NCBI GenBank assembly: GCA_003135995.1
Contig: PNBM01000111.1
Location: 5,270-15,294 of the forward strand
Reading direction: 5' to 3'
Source: Ignavibacteriota bacterium
Lineage (GTDB): Bacteria; Bacteroidota; Ignavibacteria; Tepidaquicellales; Tepidaquicellaceae
DNA: 10,025 bases
Shown one piece after another: positions 1 through 5,558 of the stretch. The stretch's first letter is position 1, and the number at the start of each line of letters is the position of its first letter. The position numbers were made by a program, and so were the translations under genes. The notes under the pieces are model-generated. The model had not been told where the DNA came from, ran no database searches, and saw nothing but the letters and a program-made list of their open reading frames with translations.

Positions 1-141
1 TTCTTCCAATATTTCATATACTAATTTACAGCTCGTACAGCAAAAGATTTTATCATCTTTTACAATAGATTTATCGTTGCAGATATCGCCGCAGTGATAG
101 CAAACTAATTCGCCTTCTATATAAGTTCTTTCGTTCTGCAT
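1..141 (-). CDS. Heavy-metal P-type ATPase (CcoI/FixI-like), N-terminal fragment
   Basis: Reading the minus strand from the ATG at 139-141 gives 47 uninterrupted codons up to the window edge, so this is the 5' end of a gene that continues to the left. The peptide contains CYHCGDIC (residues 14-21) and FCCTSC (33-38) followed by KLVYEIL. This is the pattern of the N-terminal metal-binding domain found on CcoI/FixI-type P1B ATPases, which move copper across the inner membrane for cbb3-type cytochrome oxidase assembly. The cysteines C14, C17, C21, C34, C35 and C38 are the likely metal ligands. The ATPase core (CPC, DKTGT motifs) lies outside the window, so the family call rests on this domain alone. 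No Shine-Dalgarno sequence is visible. The gene follows the sensor kinase in the same direction after 122 bases. Confidence 0.72.
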   Translation of the reverse strand, partial: MQNERTYIEGELVCYHCGDICNDKSIVKDDKIFCCTSCKLVYEILEE

Positions 142-186
142 TAGTAATTTAAAAATTAGGTTGAGCCGGAAAAAATATGAAACTCA

Positions 187-209
187 AAGAATACATTAAC
201 AGTATTCTT
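187..209. terminator. Stem-loop between kinase and P-type ATPase gene, possible terminator
   Basis: AAGAATAC (187-194) and GTATTCTT (202-209) form a perfect 8-bp inverted repeat with a 7-base loop. It lies downstream of the minus-strand kinase and upstream of the minus-strand ATPase gene. On the minus strand a T-rich stretch (ATTTTTT) follows only after about a dozen bases, so it is a weak match to an intrinsic terminator. It could equally be an operator in the leader of the ATPase gene. Confidence 0.3.
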
Positions 210-263
210 GATATAATTTAGAACACAGATTTGATACTTTTAATTCCTTTTTTTGAAATCGGT

Positions 264-2003
264 TTACTTTCTTACGTATTTTTCCACCATTAAGTAAAAT
301 TCTTCTTTTACGAATGGTTTAGCTAAATAATCGTCCATGCCTGCTTCCATACATTTTGCTTTATCTGCTTTTACTGCGTAAGCCGTAATACCTATAATTG
401 GAGTGTGCTTTCCTGTACCTTTTTCGATTTCCCTGATTATAGAAGTTGCTTCGAGTCCGTCCATAATCGGCATTTGAATATCCATTAAAATAATATCGAA
501 TTTCGATTGTTCCAGAACATCAAAAATTTTCAGACCGTTATCTACAATTGTAACGCTGTAATTTTTTCGTACGAGCAATTCTTTTACGAGCCTCTGGTTG
601 ACCACATTATCTTCGGCAACGAGTATATTGACTTTACTTTCTGAGGGTTTTTCGATTACTTTTTCAACTTCAACCGTGGGTTCTTTTATTACTGCAAGCT
701 CAAAGGGAATATTAATCTCAACGGTTGTACCAAGGTTCTCAGTACTTTCAACCTGCATTTTTCCGTTCATCATTCCCGTTAAATGCTTTACCAATGCAAT
801 ACCAAGCCCTGTTCCTTTATATTCAAAATCGTCTGGAATAATTTCAACTTCATTATCTTTTAATTCTCCGAACAGAGATTTCATTTTTTCCGGAGATATT
901 CCGCGTCCTGTGTCAGATATTTTGAAATTCAGCCAGACTTTGTTTCCCTCTTTTGAACTTTCGTTCATGGATAAACTTATATTTCCTTTTTCAGTAAACT
1001 TGACGGAATTTTTCAGAAGGTTAATTAAAATCTGGTTTACGCGCAGCGGGTCACCAATAATATGATAATTAATGTTATCCGGTATATTTAATTTGATGGA
1101 AAGTTTTTTTCTTCTTGCGTCGAAGTCAAGAATCTGAACCGTCTTGTGTATTAAATCGCTTATATTAAAATCAATCATTTCGAGTTTCAGCTTGCCCGTC
1201 TCTATTCTTGAGAAATCAAGTATATCATTTATTATTGCAAGTAATGTACTCGATGAGAAATTTATTATGTCGAGATATTCCTTTTGTTCCTTGGTCAGTG
1301 TCGTAAGTAATAACAATTCCGTCATTCCGATAATCCCGCTCATTGGTGTTCTTATTTCCTGGCTCATAGTCGAAAGGAACTGTGTTTTCGCATCATTTAA
1401 AATTTCTACTTTTTCTTTTTCCGATTTTAATTTAGCGATTTCCTCTTTAATCGCCGAAATATCGATTGATAATTTTGTAATTTCTGTGGTATTTGTTTTG
1501 GGGTTTTCGGTCGTAACTAATGATGAATATTCGGTAAAATTAGTGCCATCCGATTTTTTTGTGTTCAATTCTCCGGACCACGAATTACCATCATTTAAAG
1601 AATTCAATATTTTTTTGAAATCACCGTTATTGTTAACTATAAAATCGCTTAAATTCTTTCCGATAATATCCTCCGGTTTATAACCGGTGTGTTTTGAATA
1701 TTTAGAATTAATATAATTAACCTTACCGTTCAAATCCGTAACCATAATCAAAAACGAACATTTTTCCAGAACATCTTTTAAGGTATCATCAAATTCTTCT
1801 GTCTTGAGTTCGGTTTTTGTGCTGATGTTTACAAGAAAATAAAATACAAAACTTGTTAAAACCAGGAAGATGCCGGCTTGTAACACATCGATAGATGTGA
1901 GCTTTATGGTGGCGTTTAAAAGTAAAATTAACAGAACTCCGAAAATCAGGTAGAAGAACGTTATTTTAAGGGAAATTCTATTTAACGAAGTAAATTTTGC
2001 CAT
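264..2003 (-). CDS. Hybrid sensor histidine kinase with Gln in place of the H-box histidine
   Basis: This is a 579-residue inner-membrane hybrid kinase. Two membrane helices (about 11-33 and 39-60) with almost no periplasmic loop are followed by a PAS domain (about 75-190) and a short charged linker. Then come a HisKA dimerisation domain (about 204-270), a HATPase_c domain (about 315-435) and a C-terminal receiver (about 457-577). The ATP-binding boxes look intact: N328/N332 in NLLKNSVKF, DTGRG at 364-368, and GTGLG at 397-401. The receiver has E464/D465, phosphoacceptor D508, T540 and K562. The H-box reads STMSQEIRTP, so the expected autophosphorylated His is Gln215 (CAG on the minus strand, bases 1359-1361), while the neighbouring E216 and T219 are kept. 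Autophosphorylation on this residue is therefore impossible as read. The protein may be a pseudokinase or co-receptor, or its receiver may be phosphorylated by a partner. The start at 2003 is supported by a promoter motif just upstream. Family call firm; signalling role inferred. Confidence 0.93.
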   Translation of the reverse strand: MAKFTSLNRISLKITFFYLIFGVLLILLLNATIKLTSIDVLQAGIFLVLTSFVFYFLVNISTKTELKTEEFDDTLKDVLEKCSFLIMVTDLNGKVNYINSKYSKHTGYKPEDIIGKNLSDFIVNNNGDFKKILNSLNDGNSWSGELNTKKSDGTNFTEYSSLVTTENPKTNTTEITKLSIDISAIKEEIAKLKSEKEKVEILNDAKTQFLSTMSQEIRTPMSGIIGMTELLLLTTLTKEQKEYLDIINFSSSTLLAIINDILDFSRIETGKLKLEMIDFNISDLIHKTVQILDFDARRKKLSIKLNIPDNINYHIIGDPLRVNQILINLLKNSVKFTEKGNISLSMNESSKEGNKVWLNFKISDTGRGISPEKMKSLFGELKDNEVEIIPDDFEYKGTGLGIALVKHLTGMMNGKMQVESTENLGTTVEINIPFELAVIKEPTVEVEKVIEKPSESKVNILVAEDNVVNQRLVKELLVRKNYSVTIVDNGLKIFDVLEQSKFDIILMDIQMPIMDGLEATSIIREIEKGTGKHTPIIGITAYAVKADKAKCMEAGMDDYLAKPFVKEEFYLMVEKYVRK

Positions 2004-2023
2004 CGTAATTAATTTTTAATATA

Positions 2024-2055
2024 CAAATTTAAATACTGTTTTTTACTTTTTCAAA
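2024..2055 (-). promoter_or_regulatory. Bacteroidota-type promoter of the sensor kinase gene
   Basis: On the minus strand TTTG (2052-2055) is followed after 20 bases by TAAATTTG (2024-2031). This matches the Bacteroidota sigma-A pattern TTTG-N19-21-TAnnTTTG. The predicted transcript start lies roughly 10-15 bases upstream of the kinase ATG at 2003. The call rests on the motif match and position only. Confidence 0.55.
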
Positions 2056-2318
2056 AAATATGAAAACCTTTAATATAAATCAACTTATTTAATTTTTTAG
2101 TTAAATAAAAGATTAAAAAACGATTTTCCCATAATTCGCATACAACAGCAGTTAAAACAACTTTAATTTTAAATAATTAAACGAGTTTAAGTAAAAACTT
2201 CTTACAAATATTTTTTTATCGATAATGCGGAGATAAAAGTGAATCAGGGTGTTTAATCCGATTATTCAACTGACACGGAACGAATTCGAAAACGCCTATG
2301 TTATTATGTGTACATACA
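2056..2318. other. AT-rich divergent intergenic region, otherwise empty
   Basis: The 335-base gap between the kinase (leftward) and the MarR gene (rightward) holds the kinase promoter at its left end and the MarR operator at its right end. Between them I see strongly AT-rich DNA with stops in all frames, and no convincing ORF, RNA gene or long repeat. No good TAnnTTTG element is visible for the MarR gene. Confidence 0.6.
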
Positions 2319-2338
2319 TTAAATGTAATTACATATAA
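2319..2338. promoter_or_regulatory. Palindromic operator at the MarR start codon
   Basis: ATGTAATTACAT (2323-2334) is a perfect 12-bp palindrome. The symmetry continues outward to 2319-2338 with one mismatched pair, giving a 20-bp near-palindrome that ends at the base before the MarR ATG. MarR proteins bind such AT-rich 16-20 bp palindromes as dimers, often in their own promoter. Autorepression of this gene and the adjacent yceI remnant is therefore likely. I did not find a second copy upstream of the thioredoxin-like, pirin or flavoprotein genes. Confidence 0.55.
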
Positions 2339-2788
2339 ATGAGATTAGAAGAAGAAATAATGCAGAATAAATTCAAAAACGAATACCACAGATTATCGGT
2401 GAATGTAATCTACTCGGGAAACTGGATAAATTTGATGAGTTGTAAATATTTAAAACCTTTTGGATTAACTTCTGCACAGTTTAATGTATTAAGGATATTG
2501 AGGGGACAATATCCGAAGCCCGTTACGGTAAATCTGATTATAGAACGAATGCTCGATAAAATGTCGAATGCATCAAGGATAGTAGATAAACTTGTTCAGA
2601 AAAAATTATCCGAACGTAAAATATGCTTTAAAGACAGACGGAGAGTTGACGTGGTAATTACGAATAAAGGAATGAAATTACTGAATGAAATTGCCAAATG
2701 TGAAGACGAATGGTTTTCGAGGTTCAAAGTGCTGAATGTTAATGAAGCAAAAAAACTTAACACTCTTCTTGATAAATTAAGAGGATAA
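2339..2788 (+). CDS. MarR-family transcriptional regulator
   Basis: This 149-residue winged-helix protein has the usual MarR length. Helices for dimerisation lie at both ends. A helix-turn-helix spans about 43-90, with recognition helix MSNASRIVDKLVQKKL. The wing contains KDRRRVDVVIT (98-108), the characteristic D-R-R...V motif. It probably represses its own operon through the palindrome abutting the start codon. Cysteines at 35, 96 and 121 could make it redox- or electrophile-responsive; this is inference. The start at 2339 keeps the N-terminus MRLEEEI typical of this Bacteroidota subgroup. A second in-frame ATG at 2360 follows a purine-rich stretch and is a possible alternative. The broken yceI gene follows after 4 bases, the usual target arrangement for this regulator group. 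Confidence 0.9.
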   Translation: MRLEEEIMQNKFKNEYHRLSVNVIYSGNWINLMSCKYLKPFGLTSAQFNVLRILRGQYPKPVTVNLIIERMLDKMSNASRIVDKLVQKKLSERKICFKDRRRVDVVITNKGMKLLNEIAKCEDEWFSRFKVLNVNEAKKLNTLLDKLRG

Positions 2789-2792
2789 TAAA

Positions 2793-3056
2793 ATGAAAAT
2801 AAGAATTTATTTACTGATTTTGATAATGTCAACAATGCTTATAACCGGATGTACGAAATCTGATAAAGAGATAAAGAAAAGTACGGAAACAAAATCCGCC
2901 GATAAGAAAAATGCAGGTAAAGTATTAAACACAGACACGCTGGTAAGCAAATTTAACCGGACAGGGAAAAATGCGACAGGTCAACATACGGGTTTTACAA
3001 AGATTTCAGGTGGTGAATCGGGTTCTGAAAATGATAAGAAAGTTGACGGAAAATAG
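2793..3056 (+). CDS. 87-aa lipoprotein ORF, surviving 5' part of yceI
   Basis: This is the open part of the broken yceI gene. The first 20 residues form a lipoprotein signal: a basic start MKIR, a hydrophobic core, and lipobox LITGC with Cys20 as the lipidation site. A lysine/threonine-rich linker and the first strands of the YceI-like domain follow, ending at TAG. The ATG is 4 bases after the MarR stop and is preceded by AAGAGGA at 2779-2785, one of the few clear Shine-Dalgarno-like sites here. Translation of a short lipoprotein is therefore possible. A folded lipid-binding barrel is not expected from this length. Taken alone it would look like an unremarkable small hypothetical lipoprotein. 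Confidence 0.6.
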   Translation: MKIRIYLLILIMSTMLITGCTKSDKEIKKSTETKSADKKNAGKVLNTDTLVSKFNRTGKNATGQHTGFTKISGGESGSENDKKVDGK

Positions 3057-3197
3057 AGATAAAGTAAATACTATTACCGATGACGACCCGGCAGAAATGG
3101 GATGGAACAATAAGTTAACCGGTTATTAAAATCTGAAGATTTCTTTTCGGCGGAGAAGTTTCCTTATTCTGAATTCGAAAATTACTACGATAATTAA
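2793..3197 (+). pseudogene. yceI: Broken yceI-like lipoprotein gene, frameshifted and truncated
   Basis: YceI proteins are beta-barrel lipocalin-like periplasmic proteins that bind isoprenoid-type lipids. Frame 1 from 2793 gives a lipoprotein signal, then TGQHTGFTKISGGE, which resembles the start of the YceI domain, and stops at 3054. The match resumes in the next frame at 3055-3126 with DKVNTITDDDPAEMGWNN and KLTGY. It then returns to the first frame at 3126-3194 with LKSEDFFSAEKFP and SEFE, the most recognisable YceI segment (usually hLKSdDFFs.ekfP..tFei). The second shift fits a lost T near 3126. A third shift, an extra A near 3180, would restore FEITTI. The C-terminal half (roughly 80-90 residues) is absent, since the next gene starts at 3239. 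The order of the motifs, their spacing and the MarR neighbour all support a decayed yceI. Homopolymer sequencing errors could explain the shifts but not the missing end. Confidence 0.75.
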
Positions 3198-3219
3198 TTT
3201 ATGATAATTTCGTTTTTCA

Positions 3220-3227
3220 TATATTTG
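3220..3227 (+). promoter_or_regulatory. Possible -7 promoter element for the thioredoxin-like gene
   Basis: TATATTTG at 3220-3227 fits the Bacteroidota -7 consensus TAnnTTTG and lies 11 bases before the ATG at 3239. The -33 position is poor (TTTA near 3198-3201, about 18 bases upstream). A short or nearly leaderless transcript would result. If real, the gene can be expressed independently of the MarR-yceI unit. Confidence 0.35.
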
Positions 3228-3238
3228 AAAAATAAAAA

Positions 3239-3856
3239 ATGACGGATACTAAAATTATTTCTAAAGAGTTAGTTGATAATGCTTATACCTATAAAGAGTA
3301 TAAAGATTTGATAGAAAGGCTAATATCCGAAAAGAAAACTACAGGACCCGAACAATCAGAGTCACGATCTGAATACACAAAAGCAAATTTTGAAAAGATG
3401 GTCAGGATTGAATCGGCAATGATATTAAGAAACGACCTCGCAGACGAATTAAATGATTTTAATAAAAAAATCATCTGGCTTGTTCTGACAGAAGCATGGT
3501 GCGGCGATACCGCAAATGCAAATCCGGTTTTTGTCAGGATTTCGGAGTTGAATAATAATATTAAATTAAGATTTATTTTAAGGGATGAAAACACCGAGAT
3601 AATGGATGCATATTTAACCAATGGAACAAGGTCTGTTCCAAAGCTTATATGTCTCGATGCGAAAGATTTAACAGAATTAGGAACATGGGGACCAAGACCG
3701 AAAGCATTACAGGAATTGGTCAAGGAAATTAAAAATAAACCGGACTATGATTTTAATGAACTTATAAAACAGGTTCATAGCTGGTATAAAAAAGATGAAA
3801 CTCAATCTACACAAAAAGAATTACTTGAATTGATAAGACTCTGGAAAAATTTTTAG
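3239..3856 (+). CDS. Thioredoxin-family protein with a single-cysteine WCGD site
   Basis: This is a 205-residue cytoplasmic protein without a signal peptide. An N-terminal helical part (about 1-75) precedes a thioredoxin-fold domain (about 78-165). The active-site loop reads EAWCGDTAN, with C88 but no second cysteine of a CxxC pair. The cis-proline equivalent is P134 in RSVPK, followed by LGTWGPRP (147-154), a signature of this Bacteroidota thioredoxin-like family. Because only one active-site cysteine is present, classical disulfide reduction is unlikely. A monothiol, glutaredoxin-like or peroxide/electrophile role is possible but unproven. C138 lies after the cis-proline and could in principle partner C88. 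Position next to MarR, pirin and a flavin reductase fits a redox-stress group. Family call firm, activity unknown. Confidence 0.85.
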   Translation: MTDTKIISKELVDNAYTYKEYKDLIERLISEKKTTGPEQSESRSEYTKANFEKMVRIESAMILRNDLADELNDFNKKIIWLVLTEAWCGDTANANPVFVRISELNNNIKLRFILRDENTEIMDAYLTNGTRSVPKLICLDAKDLTELGTWGPRPKALQELVKEIKNKPDYDFNELIKQVHSWYKKDETQSTQKELLELIRLWKNF

Positions 3857-3878
3857 TTTGTTTGATTTTTAAAACAAG

Positions 3879-3955
3879 TTTTGTTCTCCTCCCCATCGAA
3901 CAAAAAACCCTTGTCCCCCCGAATTTTTGGGGGGACGTAGAGGGTGAAAACAAAA
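3879..3955. repeat. 77-bp imperfect inverted-repeat element with GC-rich hairpin
   Basis: The core is a perfect hairpin: GTCCCCCC (3913-3920), 8-base loop GAATTTTT, GGGGGGAC (3929-3936). The outer ends also match as inverted repeats, TTTTGTT (3879-3885) against AACAAAA (3949-3955), with further partial pairing of CTCC/CCC against GAGGG. The run of C and G stands out in DNA that is otherwise strongly AT-rich. The shape suggests a small non-autonomous element (MITE- or REP-like). It may also act as a terminator after the thioredoxin-like gene. Only one copy is in this window. Confidence 0.5.
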
Positions 3956-4064
3956 AGTGAATTAAAATTTTAGACACCATTTCCAGAAAAGAAATTATTT
4001 TTTGTATTTATTATAGATTCTATGGCATTAAATATTTTATGAACTTTTAAAATTTTATAAATTA

Positions 4065-4775
4065 ATGAAAACAATAATTCATAAGGCAGACACTCGTGGT
4101 TATTTTAATCACGGCTGGCTGAAAACTCACCATACATTCAGCTTTGCGGGATATTACGACCCGAAAAGGACACATTTCGGATTACTGCGCGTATTAAATG
4201 ACGATACTATTGACCCGGGAATGGGATTTGGAACGCATCCGCATGATAATATGGAAATCGTAACAATTCCTCTCGAGGGAACGCTTGAACATCAGGACAG
4301 TACCGGTCATAAAGAAGTTTTAAAAACGGAAGAGGTTCAGATTATGTCCGCGGGTTCCGGGTTAACACATTCGGAATATAATCATTCTAAGGCAGAACCC
4401 GTAACATTACTGCAAATCTGGGTTTTTCCAAAAGAGAAAGATATTACACCGAGATACGACCAGAAAATTTTTGATAAAAAAGACAGGGAAAATAAATTAA
4501 ATACGATGGTATCGCCGGAAAAGAACGGACATTCTCTCTGGATTAACCAGGATGCGTATTTCTCAAGATTGAAACTGGACTCCGGGAAATCTTTTGAATA
4601 TAAAATTAATAAAAACAGTAATGGCTTATATGTGTTTTTAATAGACGGGAAAATTAATATTGACGGACAGACACTTGATACACGTGACGGAATTGGTATA
4701 GAAGATACTAATGCGGTTTCATTAAAAGCAGAAAAAGATTCCGAGATTTTATTTATAGAAATTCCTATGAGATAA
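4065..4775 (+). CDS. Pirin-family protein (YhhW-like bicupin)
   Basis: This 236-residue cytoplasmic protein has the normal bacterial pirin length, with two cupin domains. The N-terminal cupin (about 1-125) carries HPHDNMEIVT (H58, H60) and GLTHSE (H102, E104), the four ligands that hold the metal in E. coli YhhW and other pirins. Conserved family patches include HGWLKTHHTFSFA (16-28) and GFGTHPHDNME. The C-terminal cupin (about 140-236) lacks a metal set, as usual. YhhW has quercetin 2,3-dioxygenase activity in vitro. The native role of most pirins is unknown, though they are often induced by redox or electrophile stress. The ATG at 4065 gives the standard MKTI-type start; no Shine-Dalgarno is visible. 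The flavin reductase follows after 55 bases and is probably cotranscribed. Confidence 0.93.
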   Translation: MKTIIHKADTRGYFNHGWLKTHHTFSFAGYYDPKRTHFGLLRVLNDDTIDPGMGFGTHPHDNMEIVTIPLEGTLEHQDSTGHKEVLKTEEVQIMSAGSGLTHSEYNHSKAEPVTLLQIWVFPKEKDITPRYDQKIFDKKDRENKLNTMVSPEKNGHSLWINQDAYFSRLKLDSGKSFEYKINKNSNGLYVFLIDGKINIDGQTLDTRDGIGIEDTNAVSLKAEKDSEILFIEIPMR

Positions 4776-4830
4776 ATTTAAGATTTTGTTTGTGTGTAAA
4801 TTGTTGCTAAAGTGTTAATTAAAATTTGTT

Positions 4831-5394
4831 ATGGATAAAAAATATAAAATAATCGGAATCACGGGTAGTTTAAGAAAAAATTCTACAAACAGTGGATTGC
4901 TTCGTGCTGCGTTGCCGTTACTGCCGGATAATCTCGAACTTGAAATAGCGGATATTTCGGGTTTGCCGAATTATAACGGCGACGTAGATTCTGCCGGACC
5001 GCCGGAAGTCGTTGTGAAACTTTGCGAGAAAATTAAAAATGCTGACGGTCTTTTAATTTCTACTCCCGAATATAATTATTCAATACCGGGTTTCTTAAAA
5101 AATGTAATCGACTGGGTTTCGCGCTCTCCACTGAAGCCATTTAATGAAAAGCCTCTTGCTATAATGGGTGCGACAGGAGGTTTGGTCGGCGGAACGGTGC
5201 GGGCGCAGATACATTTACGCGGAATTGCCGTTTACGTAAATATGATTCCCATGAACAAACCGGAATTGCTCATAGCAAATAGCAGAGAAAAGTTCGATTC
5301 TGATGGAAATCTGACAGATGAAAAAACTCTCCAGCATTTGAAAATATTTCTTGAAAGTTTTTCAAAGTGGATTGAAAAAGTGGGCGCTAAATAA
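4831..5394 (+). CDS. NAD(P)H-dependent FMN reductase (flavodoxin-like fold)
   Basis: This 187-residue cytoplasmic flavoprotein belongs to the NADPH-dependent FMN reductase family, which includes ChrR/YieF-type quinone and chromate reductases. GSLRKNSTN (12-20) is the FMN phosphate-binding loop. TPEYNYSIPGFLKNVIDW (78-95) is the family signature that contacts the flavin ring, and GATGG (113-117) is the third flavin loop. The likely reaction is transfer of two electrons from NAD(P)H to quinones or other electrophiles. Its place directly after pirin and near MarR suggests a detoxification or redox-homeostasis job, which is inference. The ATG at 4831 puts the first beta strand (YKIIGI) at the usual position. 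Substrate cannot be told from sequence. Confidence 0.9.
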   Translation: MDKKYKIIGITGSLRKNSTNSGLLRAALPLLPDNLELEIADISGLPNYNGDVDSAGPPEVVVKLCEKIKNADGLLISTPEYNYSIPGFLKNVIDWVSRSPLKPFNEKPLAIMGATGGLVGGTVRAQIHLRGIAVYVNMIPMNKPELLIANSREKFDSDGNLTDEKTLQHLKIFLESFSKWIEKVGAK

Positions 5395-5558
5395 ATAATA
5401 TATGTTGTTTTTTTAAAAAATATTTTCGTGTTTTTCCGGACTTTAAAATATTTTTATCGGTTTAAAAATAATTTTTATTATTCGCGTAAAATCTTTCCGT
5501 TTAAACTCTTACCATTTATACTTATTTTATAAGATTAATTTATTTAAAAATTCATAAT
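5395..5558. other. AT-rich intergenic region before the M16 genes
   Basis: These 164 bases separate the redox group from the protease pair. They contain A/T runs and two AAAATATTTT palindromes (about 5417 and 5447), but no ORF and no good TAnnTTTG element. The M16 promoter presumably lies here but I cannot place it. Confidence 0.4.

Noticed and set aside
598..1065. 155-codon plus-strand ORF opposite the sensor kinase
   Set aside because: It is antisense to the HATPase and linker region of a clear gene. Its Ser/Phe/Ile-rich translation has no recognisable domain.
1144..1683. 179-codon plus-strand ORF opposite the sensor kinase
   Set aside because: It is antisense to the PAS and HisKA region of a gene with strong domain evidence. 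Low-complexity hydrophobic translation, no motif.
2092..2120. T-run/A-run inverted repeat in the divergent intergenic region
   Set aside because: TTTTTTA and TAAAAAA pair only through A/T bases with a long loop, as expected by chance in such AT-rich DNA.
3289..3723. 144-codon minus-strand ORF opposite the thioredoxin-like gene
   Set aside because: It is a mirror of a conserved coding sequence and shows no domain or promoter of its own.
4785..4828. Possible promoter upstream of the FMN reductase (TTTG ... TAAAATTTG)
   Set aside because: The -7-like element has one extra spacer base and the spacing to the upstream TTTG is too long, so it does not fit the consensus.
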